Part shown: one piece after another, positions 17,352 to 26,900 of the stretch
Layout: the number at the start of each line of letters is the position of its first letter
Numbering within the stretch: position 1 is the stretch's first letter
Assembly: GCF_003610355.1 (NCBI RefSeq)
Contig: NZ_RAPY01000001.1
Coordinates: 248,001 to 312,000, forward strand
DNA: 64,000 nucleotides
Direction: 5' to 3'
DNA from: Sphingobacterium detergens
GTDB taxonomy: Bacteria > Bacteroidota > Bacteroidia > Sphingobacteriales > Sphingobacteriaceae
Notes under the pieces: model-generated
Seen by the model: the letters and a program-made list of their open reading frames with translations, nothing else
Database searches by the model: none
What the model was told of the DNA's origin: nothing
Position numbers and translations under genes: made by a program

Positions 17352-20300
17352 ATGTATAAAAATAATCGTGCATATCCTTCGTGGTATGTTCATGGACTAT
17401 TTAAGTTCCTGTTTATGTTAAAGTTGATCGTATTAACTTCTATTTTATCAATGACACAGGCTTTTGCCAATGTAAAGGCTCAAAATGTATCGATAAAAGT
17501 GAAGAACAAATCCCTAAAGGAAGTCTTCAATCAAATAAGTAAGACCTCGGGGTTTTATTTTCTGTGTTTGGCAGAAGATATCCGTCATACTACCCCAGTT
17601 TCGGTGGAGTTGCACAACGTGCCAATCGAAGTGCTATTAGACAAAATTTTGACCGATAGATCCCTTTCGTACCTCATCAGGGGCAACCGAATTATTGTTG
17701 AAAAGTTAGCGAAAAACGAAATCACGGCTCGTCCTATTGCTGTGCAAAAAAGAGAGGTCACCGGTACGGTCAGAAATGAAAAAGGTGAGCCTGTCGCGGG
17801 GGTGTCGGTAACGGTGAAAGGACAGCAATCTGGAGGGGTAACAGATGCAAATGGTGGTTTTAAAATGGAAGTTTCATCAAATGCCATGTTGGTATTCTCA
17901 TTTTTGGGGTATGAGACGAAGGAAGTTTCAGTTACTGAAAGCAATGTACTCAACGTGCAGCTGTCTCCTCAAGTCAGTAAGTTGGATGAAATCGTAGTGA
18001 CTGCATTGGGTATCAAAAAGGAGAAAAAGGCATTAGGTTATGCTGTTCAGGAGGTAAAAGGGGAGGCTTTGGTCAAAGCGCGTGAACCCAATGGCATTTC
18101 GGCATTGACAGGCAAGGTGTCAGGACTAACGATAACACCATCGAGCAATCTTTTTGGAGATCCGGGAATTTATCTTCGCGGACGCAGTGGAGTATTGATT
18201 GTCATCGATGGAGTGCCAATAAGTTCAGATTCATGGAATTTAAGTCCCGATGATATTGCTTCCTATTCGGTGTTGAAGGGAGCCAATGCTGCCGCTTTGT
18301 ATGGTCAGCGCGGTATAAATGGTGCCTTGGTTATTACGACAAAAAAAGGAGGTACTGCCGGAAAAGGGTTTCTGGTTGAATTTAATTCAAGTAACCAATT
18401 ACAAACAGGTTTCAATGCTATCCCAAAAGCACAGACTGAATATGGGCCAGGGGATAATTTCAAATATGCTTTTAAAGATGGTCGGGGTGCCGGAATCAAC
18501 GATAACGATTACAATATTTGGGGGCCTAAATTTGAAGGGCAACTGATCCCACAATACAATAGCCCAATAGATGAGAAAACAGGCGAACTCATTCCCATAC
18601 CTTGGCTGGCAAGAGGTAAAGATAACTTGACAAATTTTTTGAGAAATGGTTTTCTAACGACCAATAACCTTGCCATATCGACGAGTAGTGAGGTAGGCGA
18701 GATCAGAATGTCATTGTCACAAAATTACCAGCGCGGACAGGTTCCAAATACCAAGCTGGGTAGTACTAACTTTAATATCTCAGGGGGGCTTAATGCTGGT
18801 AAAAAAATGCGATTCGAAGCCAATATCAATTACAACAGACAATACACCCCCAACTATCCCAATATGGGATATGGTCCTATGAATTATATTTACCTTATGC
18901 AGGTATGGGGTGGGGCAGATTATGATGTGAATGACCTACGTAATTATTGGCAACCGGGCAAAGAGGGGATCCAACAATATAATCGGGAATATACGATTTA
19001 TAATAATCCTTGGCTCGTTGCCTATGAAAATCTCCGCAGCTATCATAAGGAAGATGTATACGGACATGTGTTGATGAATTACAAAATAAATGATGCATTT
19101 ACATTTAACGTGCGCACCAACGTAAGCAGCTGGAATCGTAAGCGCACCACAAAGTATCCTCTTTCGGCAGATTTTTACGAACCTAGGCGGGTAGGAGGAT
19201 ACGAAGAAACGATGGATAACTTCTGGGAAAATAATACCGAGGCCTCCCTTAGCTATCAGAAAAAATTTGGGGATATCGGTTTTAAGGGATCCGCTTTTGG
19301 AAACCTGAGAACAGTTAGTGTCAATAGCCTCTATGGTTCTACAAAAGGAGGGCTGATCGTTCCTGGCGTTTATGATCTATCCAATTCAGTTGAGCAGTAT
19401 CAGCCTCAAAATGACAAAGCGATGCGTCAGGTTGCGAGTGTTTACGGCTTTACGGATCTAGATTATAAAAATTTTCTATTTTTAAATCTAACAGGGCGTT
19501 TTGATCGATCTTCCACCATGCCTAAGGCAAAAAACACCTATTTCTATCCCTCCGCTTCCCTTAGTGCCGTATTGTCTGAAATGATCCAAATGCCTAAAGC
19601 TGTCTCTTTATTGAAGCTTCGGGGTTCCTATGCCAATGTAGCAAGTGATTTGGTATCGGAGAGTGATCCCTATAATATTTATAAGCTATTTCCAGAGTAT
19701 AGTGCCTATGATACACGATGGGATAATATGGTTGGCGTGGACTACAGCGGTGTGTTGTACAACAACCAAATTCTTCCATCTCGTGTGAAAACCTATGAGC
19801 TCGGAATGGAAACCAAATTACTAAACGGACGTATCGGATTCGATTTTGCCTATTTTAGGAATGTCGAGGGGCCCGGAATTGTGGATGTTTCTGTTTCATC
19901 CAGTTCCGGTGTTACAGGAATCCAAAAAAATGCCTACACCTACATTCGTAAAGGTTTTGAGCTGACGGTAGAAGGAACACCAGTACGCAGCAGCGATTTT
20001 GTCTGGAATGTAACGGCAAACTGGTCTACCAATCATCGCTGGTTAAAGGAAATCGACGGTATTCTTCAACGCGATGGGATGATTAAAGTTGGAGACCGGG
20101 TCGATGGATATTTCATCACAGATTTTCAACGGGACGAACAAGGTAAGATGATCGTCGGCACGAATGGTTTACCTGCTTATAATCCCTATACGTCAAAAAT
20201 AGGCTTCAATGACAACAATTTTGTACTGAGCTTAAATAACAGTTTTAAATACAAAGATTTTGGCCTTAGTTTTCAGTTTGACGGGAGATTTGGCGGCCTT

Positions 20301-20807
20301 ATAAGTAATTATGTAGACAGTTATCAATGGAGTTCGGGAACTGCCCCGGAATCGGCAAATGAGTACAGAGATCTGGATTGGAAAAATAGGGACAACAGCG
20401 ACTGGCGCGGTTCGGTTATGAGTGACGGCTTAAAAGTTGTGAGTGGTCAGTTAAATACAGATCAAGATGGCAATGTAACCTCGGATACACGCAAATTTGC
20501 ACCAAACGATGTTCCGGTATTATGGCAGACCTGGGCACGTAATTATTATAGATCAGGTGATATGCTGGCTCGCAGCAGGACCTTTGTGAAGTTAAGAGAG
20601 TTTATCCTAAGTTATCAAGTTCCAACGAATATATTGAGCGGATCAAAGCTGTTCAAATCGGCAAGTGTTTCGCTAGTAGGCCGCAACCTCCTTTACTTTA
20701 CCGGCAAAGGAACCAAGAATATGGATCTGGACCAATTTATCGGCGCGGCTAGTTTTCAGACGCCTTCCGTGAAAAGCTTTGGTTTAAATATTAATGCAAC
20801 CTTTTAG
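17352..20807 (+). CDS. SusC/RagA-family TonB-dependent importer with STN domain
   Basis: 1151 aa. An N-terminal hydrophobic signal ends about residue 43 (AFANVKAQ). STN domain about 45-120 (VSIKVKNKSLKEVFNQISKT). Regulatory-like beta domain about 133-205. LDEIVVTALGI near 210-220, then plug and barrel ending in NATF. The start chosen adds about 20 polar residues before the hydrophobic core; the internal Met at residue 25 is an alternative. Its SusD partner starts five bases after the stop. Substrate import is probably linked to the secreted phosphodiesterase at the end of the operon. Confidence 0.95.
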   Translation: MYKNNRAYPSWYVHGLFKFLFMLKLIVLTSILSMTQAFANVKAQNVSIKVKNKSLKEVFNQISKTSGFYFLCLAEDIRHTTPVSVELHNVPIEVLLDKILTDRSLSYLIRGNRIIVEKLAKNEITARPIAVQKREVTGTVRNEKGEPVAGVSVTVKGQQSGGVTDANGGFKMEVSSNAMLVFSFLGYETKEVSVTESNVLNVQLSPQVSKLDEIVVTALGIKKEKKALGYAVQEVKGEALVKAREPNGISALTGKVSGLTITPSSNLFGDPGIYLRGRSGVLIVIDGVPISSDSWNLSPDDIASYSVLKGANAAALYGQRGINGALVITTKKGGTAGKGFLVEFNSSNQLQTGFNAIPKAQTEYGPGDNFKYAFKDGRGAGINDNDYNIWGPKFEGQLIPQYNSPIDEKTGELIPIPWLARGKDNLTNFLRNGFLTTNNLAISTSSEVGEIRMSLSQNYQRGQVPNTKLGSTNFNISGGLNAGKKMRFEANINYNRQYTPNYPNMGYGPMNYIYLMQVWGGADYDVNDLRNYWQPGKEGIQQYNREYTIYNNPWLVAYENLRSYHKEDVYGHVLMNYKINDAFTFNVRTNVSSWNRKRTTKYPLSADFYEPRRVGGYEETMDNFWENNTEASLSYQKKFGDIGFKGSAFGNLRTVSVNSLYGSTKGGLIVPGVYDLSNSVEQYQPQNDKAMRQVASVYGFTDLDYKNFLFLNLTGRFDRSSTMPKAKNTYFYPSASLSAVLSEMIQMPKAVSLLKLRGSYANVASDLVSESDPYNIYKLFPEYSAYDTRWDNMVGVDYSGVLYNNQILPSRVKTYELGMETKLLNGRIGFDFAYFRNVEGPGIVDVSVSSSSGVTGIQKNAYTYIRKGFELTVEGTPVRSSDFVWNVTANWSTNHRWLKEIDGILQRDGMIKVGDRVDGYFITDFQRDEQGKMIVGTNGLPAYNPYTSKIGFNDNNFVLSLNNSFKYKDFGLSFQFDGRFGGLISNYVDSYQWSSGTAPESANEYRDLDWKNRDNSDWRGSVMSDGLKVVSGQLNTDQDGNVTSDTRKFAPNDVPVLWQTWARNYYRSGDMLARSRTFVKLREFILSYQVPTNILSGSKLFKSASVSLVGRNLLYFTGKGTKNMDLDQFIGAASFQTPSVKSFGLNINATF

Positions 20808-20812
20808 TACAG

Positions 20813-22315
20813 ATGATGAAAAATATAACGATAAAACTAGCACTAGTGCTTATGGTCAGTGTTATATCCTGTAAAAAGATAGATACGCTCCAACAGGATT
20901 CAGCAGCAATATATAATGCCAAACCCCAGTTGATATTGACGGGATTGCTGTTAAACTGTTCGGATTCACCTTGGTCTACAGACCAGCGTCACAATCAATA
21001 TATGGTGCTCAATTTCGAATACTACGGTGGCCAATCCTACAATTGGACGACTGGATCATTTGGCGAGTTTGATCAGCTCCGGAATGTTGTGAGAATGGAG
21101 GTTGAGTCTGAAAAAGCTGGAGCCACTGGTGCTCCCTATGCTGCTCTGGCAAAATTTTTCAAGGCTTATTTTTTTACAAGAATGACCGAAAGATTTGGTG
21201 ATATTCCGATGAGTGAAGCTTTAAAAGGTACCAGTAACGGCAATTTTAATCCGAAATACGACGATCAAAAACTGGTTTATCAACAAATTCTAAATTTATT
21301 GGAAGAGTCAAATAATATGCTTAGTCCACTGGTTTCGGAAGGAGTGAAGATAGATGGCGACTTCTATTATGGCGGTAATCTTGCAAAATGGCAAAAGTTG
21401 GTCAACTCATTTAAATTAAGAGTATTAACATCATTAAGCAAAAGGGCTAATGAAACTGATCTGGATATCAAAAAACAGTTTTCCGAAATTGTGAATAACA
21501 CGACTAAATATCCATTAATTTTGGATAACTCGGATAATTTTCAATTGGTATATAATGGAAATAACCGTACAAATAACTATCCATTATGGCCTGCAGACGG
21601 AGTTGTGGTCAAATACGATAACAGAAATACACTGGCTGCTACCTACGTTAATATCGCTAAGCAAACAAAAGATCCAAGGCTAATGGTGGTGGCATGGCCT
21701 ACTGATTCAGCCCGAAAAAGCGGGGATCTGGATTATGCGGAAAAGTTTACGTCTTATCGTGGTGGATTGACCGGAGACTTACAGTCTACACTTCAAAAAC
21801 AGACAATTGACGGGAAGCTTTCCATGATCAATTTCGATTATTGGATGGCATCACCATCTGGGATCCCCTGTGTACAATTGGGTGCTTATGAAACACATTT
21901 AAACATCGCAGAAGCGATCAATAGAGGCTGGCTACAAGGGGACGCGGCGGATCATTACCGTCGTGGTATCAAAAGCTCCATGGAGTTCTATGGGGTGAAA
22001 AGTGATGCTATTAACAGCTTTATGCTCAATAATGTTTACCAGGGAAATAACAGCAATGGATTAAAACAAATATTAAATCAAAAGTATATTGCATTTTTCC
22101 AGAATTCAGGTTTACAGGCATATTATCAGTTCAGGAGAACTGGAATACCACAGTTTGATATTGGACCTTCTAATGCCAATAACAATGCGATTCCGGTTCG
22201 CTGGGCATATCCTACTTCGGAGTATACCGTTAATGAAGGAAATATAAAAGCGGCTATTGCTAAGCAATTTGGAGGCGGAGATACGCAAAATGGAATGATG
22301 TGGTTAATTAAATAG
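20813..22315 (+). CDS. SusD_2-type (SusD/RagB) surface lipoprotein
   Basis: 500 aa. The lipoprotein signal ends VSVISC at about Cys 20. The sequence resembles the SusD-like_2 branch rather than classical SusD: LILTGLLLNCSDSPWSTDQRHNQ near the start, YFFTRMTERFGDIPMSEAL, then AYETHLNIAEAINRGWL and the C-terminal YQFRRTGIPQF. It forms the lid of the SusC barrel encoded five bases upstream and binds the substrate on the cell surface. This branch is often found with importers whose ligand is not a classical polysaccharide. Confidence 0.88.
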   Translation: MMKNITIKLALVLMVSVISCKKIDTLQQDSAAIYNAKPQLILTGLLLNCSDSPWSTDQRHNQYMVLNFEYYGGQSYNWTTGSFGEFDQLRNVVRMEVESEKAGATGAPYAALAKFFKAYFFTRMTERFGDIPMSEALKGTSNGNFNPKYDDQKLVYQQILNLLEESNNMLSPLVSEGVKIDGDFYYGGNLAKWQKLVNSFKLRVLTSLSKRANETDLDIKKQFSEIVNNTTKYPLILDNSDNFQLVYNGNNRTNNYPLWPADGVVVKYDNRNTLAATYVNIAKQTKDPRLMVVAWPTDSARKSGDLDYAEKFTSYRGGLTGDLQSTLQKQTIDGKLSMINFDYWMASPSGIPCVQLGAYETHLNIAEAINRGWLQGDAADHYRRGIKSSMEFYGVKSDAINSFMLNNVYQGNNSNGLKQILNQKYIAFFQNSGLQAYYQFRRTGIPQFDIGPSNANNNAIPVRWAYPTSEYTVNEGNIKAAIAKQFGGGDTQNGMMWLIK

Positions 22316-22333
22316 TTTAATAGGGAAATAATT

Positions 22334-23224
22334 ATGAAAAAAATAGTAATACCAATAATATTAGTTTTGTTTTGCAATTTTTATGCAAGTGCACAGTTTA
22401 AAAAGGTCAAACATATCGTTATGATCGGTTGTGATGGTCTTGGGGCGTACGCCATTCCGGATGCCGAGATGCCAAATTTAAAGCGGCTTATGACCGAAGG
22501 ATCTTGGAGTTTGAAAGCGAGATCCGTCCTGCCGTCATCCAGTGCCGTAAACTGGGCTTCGATGCTTATGGGAAGCTCGCCAACGATGCATGGCTATACC
22601 GAATGGGGGAGCCAGGAACCCGAGATCCCTTCCATTGCAGAGACGAAATACAAAAAATTTCCTAGTATATTCAGCGTTATCCGCGATCAGCGACCGCAAG
22701 CGGTAACTTCTGTATCCTTTAGCTGGCCTGGTATAGGCTATCTGATAGAAAAAGAGGCTATCACCCACGTACTTCCTGCAAATGACGATGAAAATCTATG
22801 CGCGGAGCAGGCGGTAAATACGATAATTAAGGATAAACCCTTATTCACATTTGTACATTTCAGTGAGCCGGATTATACAGGACACGGCAAAGGACATAGG
22901 ACGCCAGCCTATTATGCCATGCTCAAAAATGTGGATGCACGTATAGGCAAAATTATTGAGGCTATTAAACAGGCAGGGATTGCCGACGAGACGATTATTT
23001 TAGTGACAGCTGACCATGGCGGAAAAGACAAAGGACATGGCGGGAAATCGCTTGATGAGGTACAGATTCCCTGGATAATAAGTGGGCCAGGTATAAAAAA
23101 GAATGTCCAACTAAAAAATACAATAATCACCTATGATACTGCTGCTACATTAGCCGCTATCCTAAGGCTTGAGCAACCACAGGCATGGCGGGGGAAAGCT
23201 GTTTCAGAGGCTTTTATTCGATAA
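22334..23224 (+). CDS. Secreted alkaline-phosphatase-superfamily phosphodiesterase/nucleotide pyrophosphatase
   Basis: 296 aa with a signal peptide ending ASAQ (residue 21). Metal-binding and catalytic regions of the type I phosphodiesterase/NPP family are visible: CDGLG with Asp34, the nucleophile region PSSSAVNWASMLMG (one of Ser68-70), EPDYTGHGKGH, and TADHGGKDKGHGG. It should hydrolyse phosphomono- or phosphodiesters outside the cytoplasm. It ends a SusC/SusD_2 operon (18-base gap), so the importer may take up the product or substrate, for example a phosphorylated sugar, nucleotide or lipid headgroup. The family is smaller here than typical NPPs, so the natural substrate cannot be named. 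Confidence 0.85.
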   Translation: MKKIVIPIILVLFCNFYASAQFKKVKHIVMIGCDGLGAYAIPDAEMPNLKRLMTEGSWSLKARSVLPSSSAVNWASMLMGSSPTMHGYTEWGSQEPEIPSIAETKYKKFPSIFSVIRDQRPQAVTSVSFSWPGIGYLIEKEAITHVLPANDDENLCAEQAVNTIIKDKPLFTFVHFSEPDYTGHGKGHRTPAYYAMLKNVDARIGKIIEAIKQAGIADETIILVTADHGGKDKGHGGKSLDEVQIPWIISGPGIKKNVQLKNTIITYDTAATLAAILRLEQPQAWRGKAVSEAFIR

Positions 23225-23250
23225 AATAGCATTTTTTGATACTTTATATG

Positions 23251-23311
23251 GAAATTTACCTTCGTTGATTAAGGTGAAAAACTTGTTCCGAATTCAATGA
23301 AGGTAGATTTC
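23251..23311. repeat. Imperfect inverted repeat
   Basis: GAAATTTACCTTC (23251-23263) and GAAGGTAGATTTC (23299-23311) are 13-base arms with one mismatch, with outer ACTTT/AAAGT (23241-23245, 23314-23318) extending the symmetry. The spacer is 35 bases. It may be a terminator for the phosphodiesterase operon or the scar of a mobile element. Confidence 0.5.
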
Positions 23312-23398
23312 TAAAGTATAATCGTATGAATTACTATTTTTAGCCAGTTCTAATTCTTATCCATTTTATAAGTGGCTTATCATCACAATAATTGAGCC

Positions 23399-23698
23399 TT
23401 CTTAGGGATTTTTAATACGGGTTTCTATCCATTAGACCCTCAGATGAACCCGACAGCGCATCAAAGCAATTTGCCCAACCCACAGCTTAAATGAGAAGCT
23501 AATCAGGCAACAAATATCGGGTTGGATTTAGGTTTGTTCAGTCAAAGGCTGACCTTAACGACCAAATGGTACTACAACCGTTCTAAGGATCTATTGTTCA
23601 ATACACGTATAACAGTAAGCTTAGGCTACACAACACAATTCCAAAATATTGGGACGACTTCAAATAAAGGCCTGGAATTTACCTTGAATACCGTATGA
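23399..23698 (+). pseudogene. Degraded fragment of a SusC-family importer
   Basis: One frame reads about 100 codons that match the late barrel of SusC proteins: LPNPQLK, then TGA where tryptophan is expected, then EANQATNIGLDLGLFSQRL, TTKWYYNRSKDLLF and TSNKGLEFTLNTV before a stop. Intact SusC genes in this window have the same order (NPNLQWEKTTAWNFGLDFGF and NKGIELTLNTV in the gene at 23997). Both the N-terminal three quarters and the C-terminal end are missing and no start is present. The sequence differs from all neighbours, so it is the relic of another transporter rather than a recent copy. Confidence 0.8.
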
Positions 23699-23725
23699 AC
23701 TACATATACTTTGTAATATAAAAAA

Positions 23726-23769
23726 TACGAAAACGTTATAGTTAAATTACGAAAACGTTGTAGTTAAAT
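23726..23769. repeat. Two-copy tandem 22-base repeat
   Basis: Units 23726-23747 and 23748-23769 differ by one base and share the core ACGAAAACGTT. They lie between the SusC remnant and the next SusC gene; a regulator site or slippage product are both possible. Confidence 0.6.
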
Positions 23770-23996
23770 TTTATTTGCGCTGATTTTTGGAAGCCTCTGG
23801 TACAATTCCGTACCCCACTACCTACTCACATTGATTTTTTATATTGAAAATCGTGTTATTGAGACAAAATAGCATTTTTTTGATACGATTGCGTCCTATT
23901 TTTCTGAGGGCTAATCTTCACTTTTACAGTTAAAATCCCTTCATACGAGGGAACCAATTATAAAATTTCTAAATCACTTAAAGTGAATATTTCTTT

Positions 23997-26900
23997 ATGA
24001 GAAACAATTGTAAGCTAAAACAAAATCGCTTTTATCGCTTTGGAATTGGCAAATGGATGCCCTGTTCCTGCTTGCTCTGTCTAGTCTCACTGGCTGCTCC
24101 TGCAATGGCGTTAAAAGCCAATGTGCCCTCGGATTCAATGGTCAGCATCGAGGTACAAAACCGCGAAATTACGGGTAAGATATCGGATAGCAATGGCCAG
24201 CCGCTGGCCGGAGTGACGGTCAATGTACCCGGCAGCAACATTAGTGCCGCGTCAAAAGCTGATGGTACCTATGCCATTGCGGTACCCCTGGATGCAAAAA
24301 AGCTGGTATTCAAGCTGCTGGGCTACAAGAGCCAGGAAATTGACCTGACGCCGGCCAAAGTCTACAATGTGCAGTTGACTTCCGCCACCGGTGAGCTGGA
24401 CGAAGTGGTCGTAGTGGGCTATGGTACCATGCGCAAAAAGGACCTGACGGGCTCGGTATTGCAGATCCATCCCGACCGCATTGCCAATGAAAACCCCAAA
24501 ACCGTACAGGATATCCTCCGTGGTTCGGCGGGGATGAATATCGGTTATGATGCCTCCGCAAAAGGCGGTGGCTCCATTGAGGTGCGTGGTAAGCGTTCGG
24601 TTTACGATAGCAACAGCGGGCACAATAATCCGCTGCTGGTACTTGACGGCATGATTTTCTATGGTGAGCTTTCTGAAATCAACCCGGATGATATCGAGCA
24701 GATCGACATCTTAAAAGATGCCTCTGCGGCGGCCATCTACGGGTCCAAGGCTGCTAGTGGTGTCATTATCATCAGTACCAAAAAGGGCAAGCAGGGGAAG
24801 CCGACCATTAATATGACCATGAATGCGGGTGCTACCCAACTGAGTGAATACCGCAAAAGATTCAGTCCGGAAGCTTATATGCAGCATCGGGAAGACTGGT
24901 ATACCAAGAATACCTACGGCATCGATCCGACGACGGGGATCTATGGGGCCTATCAAACGCGTGACGACAACGGAAACCTCACCGTGCCCTATGGCTTTTA
25001 CCTTAATCCCGGCCAATTGCCTTCATCTTTAACGCTCGATGCCTGGCGCGCGCAGTCGACCAATCAGAATGGTGAATCTGACCAGAGTATCTGGGGCCGC
25101 CGATTGGGCCTGCAGGGAAATGCACTGCAGAACTTTCTGGACGGAAAAACGGTAGATTGGGCCGACCATACTTTCCGTACGGGGTTCAACCAGGATTATA
25201 ATGCCAGCGTCAGTGGTGCCAGCGATAGAGTCAACTATTACCTATCCATGGGGTACCTCAAAAATGAGGGTACGGTCGTCAGTGATACATACAAGGCTAT
25301 CCGCGCCAACATGAAAATCAATGCGCATGTAACCAACTGGCTGGAATTGGGTGCCAATGTGAATTTTCAGGATCGCTCCGACGGTAACATCGATATCGAT
25401 ATGGATCAGACACTGCGCAACAGCCCTTACGCCGATTACGCCGATGCCAACGGCAATCCCCTGCAATATCCACTCAGCGAGCAGTTCAGCCAGCGCGGTT
25501 ATAACTATGATTTTCAGAAGAAATATCTCGAGCTGGACAAAGGATATACGGTATTGAATTCCATTTTCAATGCAAAAATTAAACTGCCTTTTAACATAAC
25601 CTATTCCTTCAACGCGTCGCCGCGCCTGCAGTATTTCCACGACCGCTATTTTATGTCGGCCGAGCTTCCCGGATCTAACCCCGCCGATCGTGGGGCGAAC
25701 CGCGAGCAGACCAAACGCTTCGACTGGTCGCTCAACAATACCATCAGCTGGGAGCAGACCTTTGCGGACAAGCATCGCCTGATGCTGACTTTGGTGCAGG
25801 AAGCGGAGGAGCAGCAATCCTGGAAAGACCGCATTGAAGCGCGTAATATCTTACCTTCGGATGCGCTGGGCTTTCACAATACCGAAAATGGCTCGAAGGA
25901 AAACAGCAGCTTCAATAGCTACGACACGCACCAGACAGCAGATGCCTTATTGGCCCGTTTATTCTATTCTTACGACGACCGCTATATGCTTACGGCTTCT
26001 ATCCGGCGGGATGGCTACTCGGCCTTTGGGACCTCCAATCCGTATGCGACCTTTCCTTCCTTGGCCCTGGCCTGGAACTTTACCAAAGAGAAATTCTTCC
26101 AATGGACCAATGTGATGGATTATGGAAAATTGCGTGTTTCCTACGGTAAAAATGGTAATCGACAGCTTGCTGATCCCAACCTGGCACTTGCCAACCTGTA
26201 TTCAGGCAGCGGCAAAATGCATGGCTACCTCAATTCGGCCGGCGAACTCCTCCAGTATCGGTACCTGATGGTAGACCGCCTGGCCAATCCCAATCTGCAA
26301 TGGGAAAAGACCACCGCATGGAATTTTGGCCTCGACTTCGGCTTCTTGAAGAACCGGATTTCGGGTACGCTGGAGTACTACCTGATGCAGACCCACGATA
26401 TGATCATGGAGCAGAAGCTGCCCAATTTTACAGGATTTAGCCGCATCACCACCAACTTGGGGCAAGTGGACAACAAAGGAATTGAACTGACCTTAAATAC
26501 GGTCAACCTCCAAAAGGAGAAGCTGCAATGGTCCAGCACCTTCAGTTTCTCGTACAATAAGAACCAGATTGTGCATCTGTATAAGAACTACGAAGACGTG
26601 CTGGATGCCAATGGAAACGTGGTGGGCAGCAAGGAAATGGACGAGATTTCGAATGGCTGGTTTATCGGTCAACCCATCGGCACGATATGGGACTACCGTG
26701 TGACGGGCATATGGCAGGCCAATGAAGCTGCCAACGCGGCCAAATATGGGCAGGCACCCGGGGATCCCAAAGTCGCCAATGTGTATACGGCAGATGATGT
26801 GGTCAATGCCAACGGTACAAAACCGGTGTACAACAATAACGACAAGGTCTTTTTGGGACAGACCGATCCGCGTTTCCGCTGGTCGATGCGTAATGAGCTG

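Larger units (their letters stand above)
23223..23886. repeat. Pair of 20-base direct repeats bounding the gene-free region
   Basis: AAAATAGCATTTTTTGATAC at 23223-23242 recurs at 23866-23886 with one extra T. The first copy begins inside the phosphodiesterase stop codon; the second lies 110 bases before the next SusC gene. The 620 bases between them contain an imperfect inverted repeat, a broken SusC segment and a short tandem repeat. Confidence 0.7.

Noticed and set aside
23223-23886. Insertion sequence bounded by the direct repeats
   Set aside because: No transposase frame and no terminal inverted repeats next to the direct repeats.
25242-25817. 191-aa open frame on the minus strand
   Set aside because: Antisense shadow of the SusC gene, with no domain features and no start context.
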